A DNA stretch of 64,000 nucleotides, taken from positions 23,243,060 through 23,307,059 of the forward strand of contig OX442314.1 in NCBI GenBank assembly GCA_949358305.1, read 5' to 3'. How positions within the stretch are numbered: the first letter of the stretch is position 1; the number at the start of each line of letters is the position of its first letter. Positions 1-10,596 of this stretch are shown here, in pieces. The notes beneath the pieces are model-generated. The model worked only from the letters and a program-made list of their open reading frames with translations, ran no database searches and was not told the origin of the DNA. Source of the DNA: Strigamia acuminata (lineage: Eukaryota > Arthropoda > Chilopoda > Geophilomorpha > Linotaeniidae). The position numbers and the translations under genes are program-made.

Positions 1-66
1 TAGCACTACCCGAATTCTCAAGTCATTTTTGCAATGGAAAATAAATATATTTAAATTGTTCGGTAT

Positions 67-556
67 TTACCGTAATTGACGTCTTTTGTCTTTCCACATT
101 GTAGGAGAACCCTTCAGTTGGTAAGTTGACTCGTCTCGAAAACTGTCCGTTTGATCCCCATCTTCTTCACCAACACAAAAATTGACAGCTTCCGTCACGG
201 TTAAGCTTTGCAGAAAAATGAAAAAATAAATTCAAATAATCGTGATTGACGCTTATTGTTCAGCACATAATAGCTATGTAGATAAGATGTTTTGAGAATA
301 TTTTTTTTACACCTGTTACTCAAATATTTCAAGGTGAAGTGAACTCGGATTCGTGCATCCGCTAATGGCATGCAAAAAATTAGATCACAATTAAGAGCGA
401 GATAAAATAATTGCTTTTTTTTAAATCCGAAATTTAAAATCTATTTTTAATTTTAATTTTAATTTTTGCAAAATAAAGTGAATAAATACACTAATTTTAC
501 CTTGGAATTTCATTTTTGTTTGCGGAAGCTTCGCTCGAAGCGCCGTTGTCGGTCAT
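67..556 (-). CDS. possible 5' exons of an unidentified minus-strand gene
   Basis: On the minus strand an ATG at 556 opens a short exon (556-501) that ends at a good donor (CAAG then GTAAAA). In matching phase it joins an open stretch from 205 downward to about 67, where a stop follows, or to an earlier splice site near 80. The predicted start is MTDNGASSEASANKNEIP, followed by an acidic segment. I recognise no domain. The acceptor near 206 is mediocre and no homology supports the model, so this may be chance or the first part of a gene running off the window. It would be divergent from the SAMTOR-like gene 1.1 kb away. Confidence 0.3.
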
Positions 557-1654
557 GTTTTCAGTCGTTCTGTCGTTTCTATCGAAATGAAAATATTGAT
601 TGATGAGATGTTGTAATTGAAAAGAAAACGACTTTTATAGAAGAAATAAAAGAAAAATCAATCATTATTAATATTAAATACCATGTGATCGAAACGTGCA
701 AATGCGGTTTTCGGCTTCGAAAACATGTTTATCACGTGAGAGATTACAGAGATTTAACGAACCAAACGAGCAGATCGTGATTTGTGAAATAAAAGAGTTT
801 TTGATCACTTTTAGATGTGATAGCATAGTTAGATAATCATTATATTACAGGAAATTTAATAAAAAATAAAAAAATGTCTGAAAATTCGGTTATCAGTCAA
901 GTCCAGAAATAAAAATACTTGATAAGTATTAATAAATGTAATGATTGCTTGAAAACCTATTGAACGCTTAATAAATCAAGATGAAGATTAAATAAAAAGG
1001 AATTTTGTTACCAACTTTTCGGATGACTTCTGTCGCTTGCTGGACTGAAAAAAATCCACACATTTGCGCACAATCATAGCTAAATTATTAAAGGAAATAA
1101 ATATTTTTTATGAAACTATAAAGAAAGTATTGGTACAAATTATGACGAAATATTACCAGAACAAACGAGAGAAACAGGTGTGCTTTCTTTTGTGTTTTAC
1201 AATAATAAAAAAAGTAATAATAAAAATGCATTGTATTATGCATAACGGGAAAATTGTCTGGAATAATTTGCGGTCAGATTTTTTTTTCCCAAAATAAAAA
1301 AATAAAATAATAATATCCGTACAAAATGTGTATAAACTCATACTTAATGAGTTATAGTTGATTCAAACAAAGAAATTAACGTTAGGGGCAAATAAAGTAT
1401 TTTTCACTTTACATTTTCGTAAAAAAAAATAAATCAATGAAACTTCAAGCAATAAACATATTTTTATTATTTTCTTTTATTTCTGCTAAAGTCATCAAAG
1501 TATCCTTAGACAAACATGTTGCTCCAAAACACCACTAGATGGCACCGTGATACTAAACCAAGTTTTTAAGCACCGGTTTTGGTTAGTTTTATACGGTAGT
1601 ATTGGTTTATTTTCCAAAGGAGGGGTGCCCTTCAACAGCCGAAGCCTAAATATT
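557..1654. other. intergenic, no gene seen
   Basis: AT-rich sequence between the possible minus-strand gene and the SAMTOR-like gene. The short open frames here have no domain, signal peptide or splice context. The stretch just before 1655 presumably holds the SAMTOR-like promoter, but I see no clear TATA box. Confidence 0.5.
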
Positions 1655-3002
1655 ATGGCGCAAAACGAGACGGAGATAGCCAGGAAGAAATATCATCAAT
1701 ATTTGGTCTCAGTTATTCAAAATTGGCATAAAACAATCCGACGAAAATGCATTCGATCAGGCAAGTACATAATCTGTGATGGAACTTCGAAAATATGTAA
1801 ATAGTGCAAGTAATATCTTTTTCGTTTGTAGAAAATCCAGACGAAGCTTGGCTCGAATGTTGTCAAAACACCGAACAATTACAAATTTATTCGAAAACTA
1901 TGCACCAATTAGCCACACAAATATGGGAAGCAAATAATTCTTTTACTCGAATCGACTGGTGCAATAAAATTGCAATGTGAGAACAATTTAGTGAAAGAAA
2001 AATAAATATTTTTAATGTTTGATTAGTTAATGAAAGTTTAAAACAAAAAATCAACTAACTAAACTTATATTTTGAACATATTTTACTGATTATAATATTT
2101 TTTTTACGTGTTTCTAGGAATTATTTTCGACAAGGGAAAATAAAGGAAATTTTGTCTAAAGAAAGACAACTTTGTACCGAATGTAATTTATTTACATCAA
2201 ATTCGACGCCACTTTTTCTGCTTGATGTTGGAAGTTGCTACAATGCGTTTGATAGACATAAAAATAACTATCACATTTTATCTTTGGATTTATGTCCCGC
2301 AACGAAAGTAAGCAAAAAATTCATCCAATTGAATTGTAATTTTCTTTTATATATTTTTATATTTAATTCGTAGGATGTTCGCGAATGTGATTTTACAAAA
2401 TTGATTATTACGAGTGATGAAATCGATCAAAACACTTATTTCACTTCGTTACCCCTCAAAATAACGCATTTGAACAAAGAAACGTTTTCGATCGTCGTTT
2501 TTTCGCTTTTATTGGAATATTTACCAACTCCCAGGTTCAAAAAATATATTTAAAAATCACCATATTTTTTATCATTTTAATTTATTTAATATTTTTGTTA
2601 AATTTTAGACATCGCTGGATATCTTGTGAAAAAGCATATCGTTTAATCAAACCGGAAGGTTTGCTGCTTATTGTTACGCCGGATTCGAAACATCAAAACC
2701 GGAATGCGGCTATGATAAAAAGCTGGAAAATTGCGCTGCAGCACGTGGGATTCGTTCGAACAAATTACGAGAAGTTGCAGCACTTGCACTGCATGGCGTT
2801 TCGGAAGAGACATTTATGCGAAACTTGTGTCTGGAAAAAGAAAATTGAACGTCCAGACGGGGCTGAGGAACTGCAGAATATGATTTATATTCCTCAGGAT
2901 TATCAAGACCCTGATGTCGATGAATTTCCAGTTAGTGATGGTGTTAGAGATGACGATGAAGGATTGAGACGAGGATTTTTGCAGTTACCGTTTAATGTGT
3001 AA
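1655..3002 (+). CDS. Samtor: SAMTOR/BMT2-like S-adenosylmethionine sensor
   Basis: Five exons (1655-1760, 1832-1976, 2118-2307, 2374-2534, 2609-3002) give 996 bases and 331 residues. The methyltransferase-like SAM fold is visible: motif I LLDVGSCYNAF, the acidic strand-2 end LSLDLCPA, then the family signatures FSIVVFSLLLEYLP, GLLLIVTPDSKHQN, MIKSWK, MAFRK and MLYIPQD-like YIPQDYQDPDVDEFPVSD. In animals SAMTOR (C7orf60/BMT2 family) binds SAM and links methionine status to GATOR1 and mTORC1; it is cytosolic. The start at 1655 (MAQNETE) is preferred over the upstream in-frame ATG at 1547 because the extra residues look untranslated. Intron 1 appears to use a GC donor (TCAG then GCAAGT) with phase kept exactly. 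An acidic, low-conservation tail ends the protein. Family assignment is confident; function is inferred from it. Confidence 0.92.
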
Positions 3003-3368
3003 TTGATTGTGATAAGTGGATGTTTAAAATTGAAATGTGTGGGAATTAAATTGATTTTTACACATTTCTGAATTATTTAAGTGGGTTAAGCTTGCTGAAA
3101 TATATTTAAACAAAGGCTGCGAGGGCAACAATAGTCATGATGACAGAGTAGAGTATAAAACCAAGTCTGTCTACAGCGCAGGCAACTAATTGCCAGTCTG
3201 ATAACACAATTTTTTTGTAGCTCGTGGTTTTCGTCTTCGTCGTTCAGTAATTCCGAACTTCCAGTTGACTGAAAATTAAGAAACAAAAAGAGATCATTAG
3301 ACTTTTTTTCTTTTAACTTGGTTGAATATTTGTCACAATTTTTTCAGATTTTGTGGAAATTTATTACA

Positions 3369-3505
3369 AATTTGTCATTTTATGGAAACTTATGAATAAT
3401 TTCTCAAAATTTGTCAAATTTTATGGAAACTTATGAATAATTTCTCAAAATTTGTCAAATTTTATGGAAACTTATGAATAATTTGTCAAAATTTATCAAA
3501 ATTTC
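3369..3505. repeat. 41-bp tandem repeat in intron 6 of copy A
   Basis: Three near-identical 41-base units containing TATGGAAACTTATGAATAAT, followed by shorter degenerate TTTGTCAAAT words to about 3540. The equivalent intron of copy B (about 7920-8000) has roughly one unit, so the array expanded in A or shrank in B after duplication. Confidence 0.8.
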
Positions 3506-4730
3506 TCAAATTTCTCAAATTTTGTCAAATTTTATTGAAAATAACCATCAAACAGAAATTTTAAAGATTTATTGAATTTTTTTGTTTAAATAATTTATAA
3601 CTAAGCCCATTGATTAATCATTACAAAACCACTTGATTTTTAACAGCACAAACAAAAATTTACCGTTTTATCAGTTAGGCATACAACCGAACCGAGCCAA
3701 CCCGACAAAAGATTAACAAACCAAATCGGTGGTGGAAACTCTGGCGGATTTTTATATATCGATGTAGTGGTTATGGATAGCAAGAACGTTAAGCCCGCTA
3801 AGAAAGTAGCATTTCCACTGAAGATAACTGAAAATAAAAGGTAAACACAACAAAAAAACATCACTTCAAATTTCATAGAAATCAGAACGTAATTACCGTA
3901 ACCATTTTACCTATTCCAGCGACACTACTCCCACTTCGCGGCACGACCCAGAACAAGTGGACGATGAGGATAAACAAAACAGTCACATTAGCCGCAGATG
4001 TGAATAACTTGTGCTCAGCCGCGGGTGAGGTCCAGAAAGTCACAAACGTAACAAGAACAGCAACAATCGTCGGTGTTATCAGCGCTAAATGGTAAAAAGG
4101 CATCCTGCGTTTCAACGTTATGTCAAAAAGGACGCTAGTGAAGTAAACTTTGTCATCGCCAGGATCTGGAGTGTACACGTTTCGAGTCTTATTCGACGAA
4201 ATCACTTGCCATTCGTTATGCTCGTCATAGAGAGATAGTTCGAGAGGCTAAAAAAATAGGCAATTTCTTCTGTATATTTTTTATATGAAATTCTAAATTA
4301 TTTACGTAAAAATCCGTGTACACTGTCAGGTTTATTTCACCACCGAGGTCAGCCCACGGTGTAAAGATAAATTCACAAGTGTGTTGGTCGAATGGAAAAG
4401 CTTTGAGATTCATGGGGCAGATGCTTTTGAATGTACCAGGGGGCCGCCAATAGACGTTGCCATCATTTCGAATGTTTAGGAAGGTTTTAGCAACTGGCAG
4501 GATATTCGTCGATTCGGCACTGCGAAGTTTTTTGCAATTTTACTTCTAGAAAATGATGTTTTTGAATTTCTTTTCATACTTGTTAATTAGATAAATGTCT
4601 GGTTTCCAAACGTCGTGAAAATCGACCTTCAGATAGGATATTCCACCATAATCGGCAGCGTTCCAAACTAAATTCAAGTCCTGCCACCTCTTGACAATGA
4701 AATAATTAATTTACAAAACGTAAGTACTGG

Positions 4731-5354
4731 TGACGACGGGTCACTTTGTCGCCGGTCATTTCGTCGCCTTACCGGTCAAAACTCTGTTTTTTTTAACAAT
4801 TCATTTTTGTGGGTCGTTTCGTCGCCGCTCCTTTCGTAGCCGGTCATTTCGTCGCCGATGGATCATTTCGTCGCCGATGGATTATTTCGTAGCCGGTCAG
4901 TTCGTCGCCGATTGGTCATTTCGTCGCCGATGGATTTAACTAACCTAGCCTAACCTAATCTAACCTAGCCTAGCCTAATCTAACCTAACCTAATCTAACC
5001 TAACCACAGGGCTGGAACGAAAAGACCAATTACATGACCAATCCGAGACGAAATGACCAATCGGAGACGAACACCACAGGGCTGGAACCTAGGCCACGTT
5101 ACGACGGAACGACGGAACGACAAATGAAAGGACCAATCGGCGACGAAACGACCAATAGACAATGCAATATCCAATCGGCGACGAAATGACCGGCTACGAA
5201 CTGACCAATCGGCGACGAAATGACCGGCTACGAAATGACCATGCAAGAAACCTAAAAAAAAACGGGGCAACACTGAAAACTGCACTCATTTCGTCGCCAC
5301 TTCCGGCGACGAAATGATCGCCTACGAAACTAGGCGACGAAATGATCTGACGTG
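4731..5354. mobile_element. foldback element of iterated CGACGAAATGACC words, inserted in intron 2 of copy A
   Basis: The element is built from many copies of GGTCATTTCGTCGCCG on its left half and the reverse complement on its right half, so it folds back on itself. It is flanked by GTACTGG on both sides (4724-4730 and 5355-5361). Copy B has a single TACCGG and no insert at the corresponding place (about 9455), which is a natural empty site. The ends (TGACGACGGGTCACTTTG and the complement of ATCATTTCGTCGCC) form imperfect terminal inverted repeats. No coding capacity is visible; the open frames inside are products of the repeat words. The transposon superfamily is not certain; a 7-8 bp target duplication would suit hAT-like or related cut-and-paste elements. 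Confidence 0.75.
4939..5005. repeat. degenerate (CCTAA)n telomere-type repeat
   Basis: About 13 units of period 5 with consensus CCTAA (TTAGG on the other strand) and scattered T or G substitutions. TTAGG is the usual arthropod telomere unit. It lies inside the foldback element, so it is an interstitial block carried by a mobile repeat rather than a chromosome end. Confidence 0.75.
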
Positions 5355-5904
5355 GTACTGGTATGTTAGTACTGTTCTTTTTTAGTTGCAAATAGCGCAT
5401 GGGTGCGCAATTAGAAGATAATGGTAAATAGTTAATTTACTTGAAATAGCTTAGCATTGGTTGTAAGTATTTCAGTTTTCTCATCCAGGCTGAGTATGTG
5501 ATTTAAGAAGAATGCTACCCTGACATTTGTGCCCGTTTTGTGGGGTTGTTTTGGTCGTGTTTGGGTGTCAATTTTGCGATTGGTGAATAATTCTGTTCTC
5601 AACTTCTCTTCATTGCTGATTATTCCAGCTTCACCTAAATGGAATTTTTTGCAGCTGAAGTTGTTTGTAACTAAAGAGCAATTGCTTGTTTTGTTTGTTA
5701 CCTGCATTTGAAGTGACAACAAACAGAGAAATAGTTAAAACTACAAAGTGGACTATTAGATACATCTTCAAGGACTTTTAAAGCACTCCCATTGTCAAAG
5801 CTATTGAAGGCAATTGAAAAAACACATCTGCTTTTGACGTGGTGATAAGAATGAAATAAGTACCCTACAGTTGTGTCCCTGTGTTTGTGGTATGGGCTTT
5901 CATA

Positions 5905-6048
5905 CCGTATTACTCCGCTTATTGCCGCATGTCGGTATAGTGCGAGTATTACTGGCATGCTGATAAACCTCTTATTTAACGGCATGCTGGTGTAAGTGAG
6001 TTCAATTTTTTTTTTTAATTTTGAGCCCAAAACATGCTTAAAACGAGT
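5905..6048. mobile_element. left half of a GCATGCCGG-type MITE
   Basis: Aligns over about 100 bases to the left end of the complete element at 14765-15167 in gene D: both begin TACCGTATTAC, carry GCATGCCGG-like words and reach GGTGTAAGTGAG and CCAAAACA. The right end is missing. It lies directly upstream of copy A's promoter. Confidence 0.65.
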
Positions 6049-6072
6049 CTGGGTTATTTCTTCGAATTTCAC

Positions 6073-6161
6073 TTCTCAGACAATCATTTCGAAGACCACG
6101 TTTCTCGAATAGATCATTTCGCAGACCCATTCGACCCATTCGAGAAGTGATTGTCTGAGAA
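6073..6161. repeat. 89-bp foldback with TTCTCAGACAATCA ends
   Basis: The sequence TTCTCAGACAATCA at the left is matched by its reverse complement TGATTGTCTGAGAA at the right, with TTTCGAAGACC and TTTCGCAGACCC words between. It resembles the other iterated-word elements but uses different words. Confidence 0.65.
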
Positions 6162-6849
6162 TTGACCTGCATTTTCCAAATTTTGAAATGTTAAAGTAAG
6201 AAATTTCCAAATTTTGAAATGTTAAAGTAGGCAATTTTCAATTTTTTAAATGTTAAAGTGGCAATGCCACGAATGAAGGCTAATGAAAACATGGTGCGTC
6301 TTTCAGTCATCAAGTGGCGTATTCTTGCCTCCCTTAGCAGGTCCTTACGTTTCTTGGGGGGTTCAGAACTCCTGTAACGATACTCATTTGGAATAAGTCA
6401 CACTTCCAGTAAATGAGATCTGATTTCCTCTTGTCAATAACATAGGCATAACCATCGAGTTTGGGTTTTCCTTTGATAGTCTTTTCCATGTTAACTGCCA
6501 TTGTGTGTCCGGTGCTGTTGTTGCAGCTGTTTATGCTAAGTCTGCTAAAAGCAGTTGCAATGTGTCACGTTAATGCGACGTAACTGTGCGTGGCGTCACG
6601 TTAATGCGATGAAATGACCGATTCGAGAAATGAATTTCGAAGAAATGACCCTTTATAAGAACTGAATGTGGGAGAAATGGAACTGCAGCAAAGGGAGTTA
6701 AAAATTACTTTTTGAAGTAAAGAGCTAAAGACTGTCGAAGAAGTGATGGGGAATCCTTAAAACGCATATTTAGATGTCAAAAATGTAGGAAATCGGCCTA
6801 TATCTGACAAAAACAACTATAAAAAAACACTAAATGACAACACCAGGTT

Positions 6850-6890
6850 TTTATATTCGAATATAACACCATGGGGTGTTATATTCATAT
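6850..6890. repeat. CATG-centred palindrome flanked by TTATATTCGAATATAAC
   Basis: AACACCATGGGGTGTT forms a near-perfect palindrome between CGAATATAAC and GTTATATTC. The element at 19220-19728 uses the same flanks around ACGTCATGACGT instead, so the two look like related repeats with different palindromic cores. Confidence 0.55.
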
Positions 6891-6989
6891 TTTTGCTCAA
6901 TGTTTACAAAATTGCAATTTCTAGCAAAACTCTGTCGGTGAAAAAGTAGGTCTGTTAACTATCAATGAATTTCAGTGTAAAAAATGATT

Positions 6990-7013
6990 GGAATGAATGA
7001 ATGAATGAATGAA
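6990..7013. repeat. (GAAT)n microsatellite
   Basis: About six uninterrupted GAAT units. Confidence 0.9.
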
Positions 7014-7441
7014 TTTTATTTAATTGGTAATTTTGCTGTTTGTTTGTTTTTATTCAATCAAAACACGTTAGTATAGTTTATTGGTTTGTTTTGGTAAGTA
7101 AACAAAGGTTTGCTTCTTTATTGGTTGTTTTGCCTAGTTACATTACAATTCTGGTGTTGTGGGCTACTTTTTTGTGCCACTACACCAGTGATCCGGCTCA
7201 ACCAATTGGGAAATAGGCCAACGTTGTGTTGGTTTTGAGTATATTTACCAAATTCCAATAACTCATACAACATTGCTAAGATCATACAGTCACAGAATAT
7301 ACAGAAAGTTCCAAAGGTAAGTGATTGAAAATATCTTGTACCATATGCAGTGTATTCTGTGTAGCTCGGGCATAGTGCCGTCCGATCAGCTGTGTGGTTC
7401 CGACCTATATTTAGCAATGTTAAATCTCTTCTCCCACCCTG

Positions 7442-7504
7442 ACAGCTTAGTTTGGACAACTTTTTGGGATCCGTCCTATGCCCATTCTATACAGAGTTCA
7501 CTAT
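7442..7504. mobile_element. half copy of the 42.6-kb TA-flanked MITE
   Basis: Matches the element at 42603-42689 through the words GGACAACTTT, GGGA(T/C)CCGTCCTATG and ACAGAG. Only the right part is clear. Confidence 0.5.
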
Positions 7505-7695
7505 GTTACGTAGTATCAGAAGTATGTTTAGGACCATTTCATGACCAACAGTTTTAGAAGTTCTGGTTTAGGAGATATGATTATGATTTGATTTGAGATT
7601 ACAAGTGGATGTTTTTATTCGGAAATGTGTGGGAATTAAATTTATTTTTACACATTTCTTAATTGTTTAAGTAGGTTTAGCATATTGAGATGTAT

Positions 7696-9863
7696 TTAAG
7701 CAAAGGCTACGAATGCAACAATACTCATGATGATTGCGTAGAATATAAAACCAAGTCTGTCTAAAGCGCAGGCAATTAATTGCCAGTCTGATAACACGAT
7801 TTTTTTGTTGCCTGTGGTTTCATCTTCGTCGTTAAGTAATTCCGAACTTCCAGCTGACTATAAAATTAAGAAACGAAAAGAGACCATTAGACTTTTTTTT
7901 TGAATATTTGTAAAATTATTTTCAGATTTTGTGGAAATTTATTAAAAATTTGTCAAATTTTATGGAAACTTACGAATTATTTTTCAAAATTTGCACAAAT
8001 TTTACGAATTTTGTCAAAATATATTGAAAATAACCATCGAACAAAAATTTCAGAAATTTATCGAAATTTTTATGTATAAATAATTTATAACGGAGCCCAT
8101 TGATTAATCATTACAACACTAATAAAACGGGGCGGGTCATCTAGCGCGAAACAATCTTACCGCAGCACGAATTTACCGCGACTTTGGAAACTGCGACTAC
8201 ATATATTTTAGGTTTAATTCCTAAGAAGGGTTAACAAGGCGGGGCTGCGCCCCCACTTGACCCCCCGCGCACCTAACCTTGCTGGTTTTTTGATAAAAAA
8301 CCATTTTTTTGAGCCGGCTTGTTGCGGTACATTGTGTCGCGCTAGATGTGCGCCCCCAATCAAACCAAATAATTTTTAACAGCACAAACAAAAATTTACC
8401 GTTTTATCAGGCAGGCATACAACTGAACCGAGCCAACCCGACAAAAGATTAACAAACCAAATCGGTGGTGGAAACCCTGGCGGATTTTTATACATCGATG
8501 TAGTGGTTATGGATAGCAAGAACGTTAAGCCAGCTAAGAAAGTAGCATTTCCACTGAAGATAACTGAAAATAAAAGGTAAAAACAACAAAAAAACATCAC
8601 TTCAAATTTCATAGAAATCAAAACGTAATTAACCATTTTACCTATTCCAGCGACACTACTTCCACTTCGCGGCACGACCCAAAACAAGTGGACGATGAGG
8701 ATAAACAAAACAGTCACATTAGCCGCAGATGTGAATAACTTGTGCTCAGCCGTGGGTGAGGTCCAGAAAGTCACAAACGTAACAAGAACAGCAACAATCG
8801 TCGGTGTTATCAGAGCTAAATGGTAAAAAGGCATCCTGCGTTTCAACGTTACGTCAAAAAGAACGCTAGTGAAGTAAATTTTGTCATCGCCAGGATCTGT
8901 AGTATAGATGTTTCGAGTCCTATTCGACGAGATCACTTCCCATTCGTTGTGCTCGTCGTGTAGAAATCGCTCTGGAGGCTAAACAGAAAATATAATTTTT
9001 CTTTGATATTATTTATTTAAAATTCTAAATTATTTACGTAAAAATGATTGTACACTGTCAGGTTTATTTCACCACCTAAGTCCATCCAAGGTGTAAAGAA
9101 AAATTGACATGTGTGTTGATCGAACGGATAGGCTTTGAGATCCATGGGGCAGATGCTTTTGAATGTAGCAGGGGGCCACCAATCGACGTTGCCATCGCTA
9201 TGAATGAATAAGGGGGTTTTAGCAACTGGCAGGATATTCGTCGATTCGGCACTGCAAAGTTTTATACAATTTTATTGCTAGAAAATGATGTTTTTGTATT
9301 TCTTTTCTTACTTGTTAATTAGATAAATGTCTGGTTTCCAAATGTCGTGAAAATCGACCGGCAGATATTGTATTCCACCATAATCGTCAGGGTTCCAAAC
9401 TAAATTCAAGTCCTCCCAGCTCTTGAAAATGACATAATTAATTTCAAAACATAAGTACCGGTATGTTAATACTATTTTTTTTTTTGCAAATAGGGTATGG
9501 GTGCGTAATTAGAAGATAACGGTAGATTATTAATTTACCTGCAATAACAAAGCATTGGTTGTAAATATTTCAGTTTTCTCATCCAGGCTGAGTATGTGGG
9601 ATAGGAGGAATTCTACCGTGACATTTGTGCCCGTTTTGTGGGGTTGTTTTGGTCGTGTTTGGGTGTCAATTTTGCGATTGGTGAATAATTCTGTTCTCAA
9701 CTTCTCTTCATTGCTGATTATTCCAGCTTCACCTAAATGGGATTTTTTGTAGCTAAAGTAGTTTGTAACTAAAGAGCAATTGCTTGTTTTGTTTGTTACC
9801 TGCATTTGAAGTGACAGCAAACAGAGAAATAGTTAAAGCTACACAGTGGATTATTAGATGCAT
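7696..9863 (-). CDS. nAChR-like Cys-loop receptor subunit, copy B
   Basis: Exons on the minus strand: 9863-9800, 9732-9539, 9421-9312, 9251-9038, 8978-8642, 8563-8400, 7857-7696. They total 1245 bases and 414 residues, intact. A signal peptide (MHLIIHCVALTISLFAVTSNA) leads to a ligand-binding domain with loop A VWKPDIYLINN, Cys-loop CPMDLKAYPFDQHTC and loop-B Trp (TPWMDLGG). TM1 starts after LKRRMPFYHLAL. M2 reads EHKLFTSAANVTVLF and ends HLFWVVPRSGS. TM3 follows, then a loop of about 55 residues, then the typical DWQLIACALDRLGF helix and TM4. Loop C (YTTDPGDDKIY) lacks vicinal cysteines, so by nAChR rules it is a non-alpha subunit. It is the closest paralogue of copy A, 4.1 kb away in the same orientation. 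Plasma-membrane channel subunit is inferred; the ligand is unknown. Confidence 0.92.
8129..8357. mobile_element. foldback element with G-rich core in intron 6 of copy B
   Basis: Imperfect terminal inverted repeats (CATCTAGCGCGAAACAAT at left, ATTGTGTCGCGCTAGATG at right) enclose a core containing TTTAATTCCTAAGAAGGG, a GGGGCTGCGCCCCC hairpin and GAGCCGGCTTGT. The flanks AATAAAAC (8121-8128) and AATCAAAC (8358-8365) look like an 8-bp target duplication with one change. Copy A lacks the insert at the matching place (about 3630). The core of about 120 bases is shared, in reverse orientation, with the element in gene D (13407-13637), but the terminal words differ. Confidence 0.75.
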
Positions 9864-10596
9864 CTTCATGGACTTTTAAAGCACTCCCATTGTCAAAGCG
9901 TTTAAGGCAATTGAAAGAACACATCTGCTTTTGACGTGGTGATAAGAATGATAGAAGTTTCCTACGGTTGGGTTTTGGTGTGTGTGGTGTGGGGTTTCAC
10001 AAATGTTTACAAATTTTATGAGAAAAAATGAAATTTTTCATTTAAATGAATAAAATTCGCTGCGTTTTTTGTTTTATATTTTTATATTACCGGTACATGT
10101 GCTATTATTTATTTATTTGTTTATTTTTTTTAAATAATGAAATTGAAAAGTATATTTTATTGCTATATTACATTTACCATTATTTTTATTTATTTATCTA
10201 TTTTATTTTTAAATATTGAAATTAAAAAGGTTATTTTATTGATTTAAAAATTTTATACTACCATAGGTGCATTTATAGTCATGGTTAACTTGTAGTTTAA
10301 CATGTTTTGTTGTTTAAATGTTGTGCATATGCCTACTGCGACTGAACAAGCAGTTTTATAAGAAGTTTGAATATGTTTGAATATGGTGTTTACTCTAGTC
10401 AAATTGCTTTATGAATGCACCTACTCAAACTCACTTAAGTCAATTGAAACTACAAGTTTTACATTTGTTTATTTGTTTATTCTTTTGCAGTTTGATGTAC
10501 AATTCAAACCAGTGCAAATGGACGGGGACGGAGAACGTACAGATACTGCCAAAGGTAAGTGAATGAAAAATATCTTATAAGATAGATTAATAAATA
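9864..10596. other. B-C intergenic region
   Basis: Contains the upstream region of copy B (CATCTG at 9922-9927 and a GATAAG site, both shared with A), then very AT-rich sequence with TTTATTTATT runs, then the 3' flank of gene C. No gene is seen. Confidence 0.5.

Larger units (their letters stand above)
3106..5765 (-). pseudogene. nAChR-like Cys-loop receptor subunit, copy A, frameshifted before TM4
   Basis: Seven exons on the minus strand: 5765-5702, 5634-5441, 4689-4580, 4519-4306, 4247-3911, 3827-3664, 3268-3106. In order they encode a signal peptide (MYLIVHFVVLTISLFVVTSNA), the N-terminal helix and strands, VWKPDIYLINN (loop A), the Cys-loop CPMNLKAFPFDQHTC, loop B as PWADLGG, TM1-TM2, TM3 and TM4. 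Loop C (VYTPDPGDDKVY) has no vicinal cysteines. The exon sum is 1246, one base too many. The extra A lies in an A-run in the last exon (acidic NDEDE stretch) compared with copy B. This shifts the frame and replaces the MA helix and TM4 with an unrelated Cys-rich tail. Without a working TM4 a normal channel is unlikely; a sequencing error cannot be excluded. The second intron holds a 624-bp foldback element that B lacks. Confidence 0.85.
5766..7695. other. A-B intergenic region rich in small repeats
   Basis: The first 200 bases match the upstream region of copy B (9864-9990) and hold the duplicated promoter. This includes a CATCTG E-box at 5825-5830 and a GATAAG site just above it. Beyond that lie, in order: a partial GCATGCCGG-type MITE (about 5905-6048), an 89-bp foldback (6073-6161), three 35-bp tandem units (6176-6262), words related to GAAATGACC (6560-6660), a CATG-centred palindrome (about 6853-6890), a GAAT microsatellite and a half copy of a TA-flanked MITE (7442-7504). 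No gene is seen. Confidence 0.6.

Noticed and set aside
4939-5005. Chromosome end
   Set aside because: The CCTAA array is short, degenerate, and embedded in a transposon with genes on both sides.
4730-5400. Open frames with FRRRSFRSRSF-type repeats
   Set aside because: They are translations of the CGACGAAATGACC repeat words on both strands of a foldback element, not proteins.
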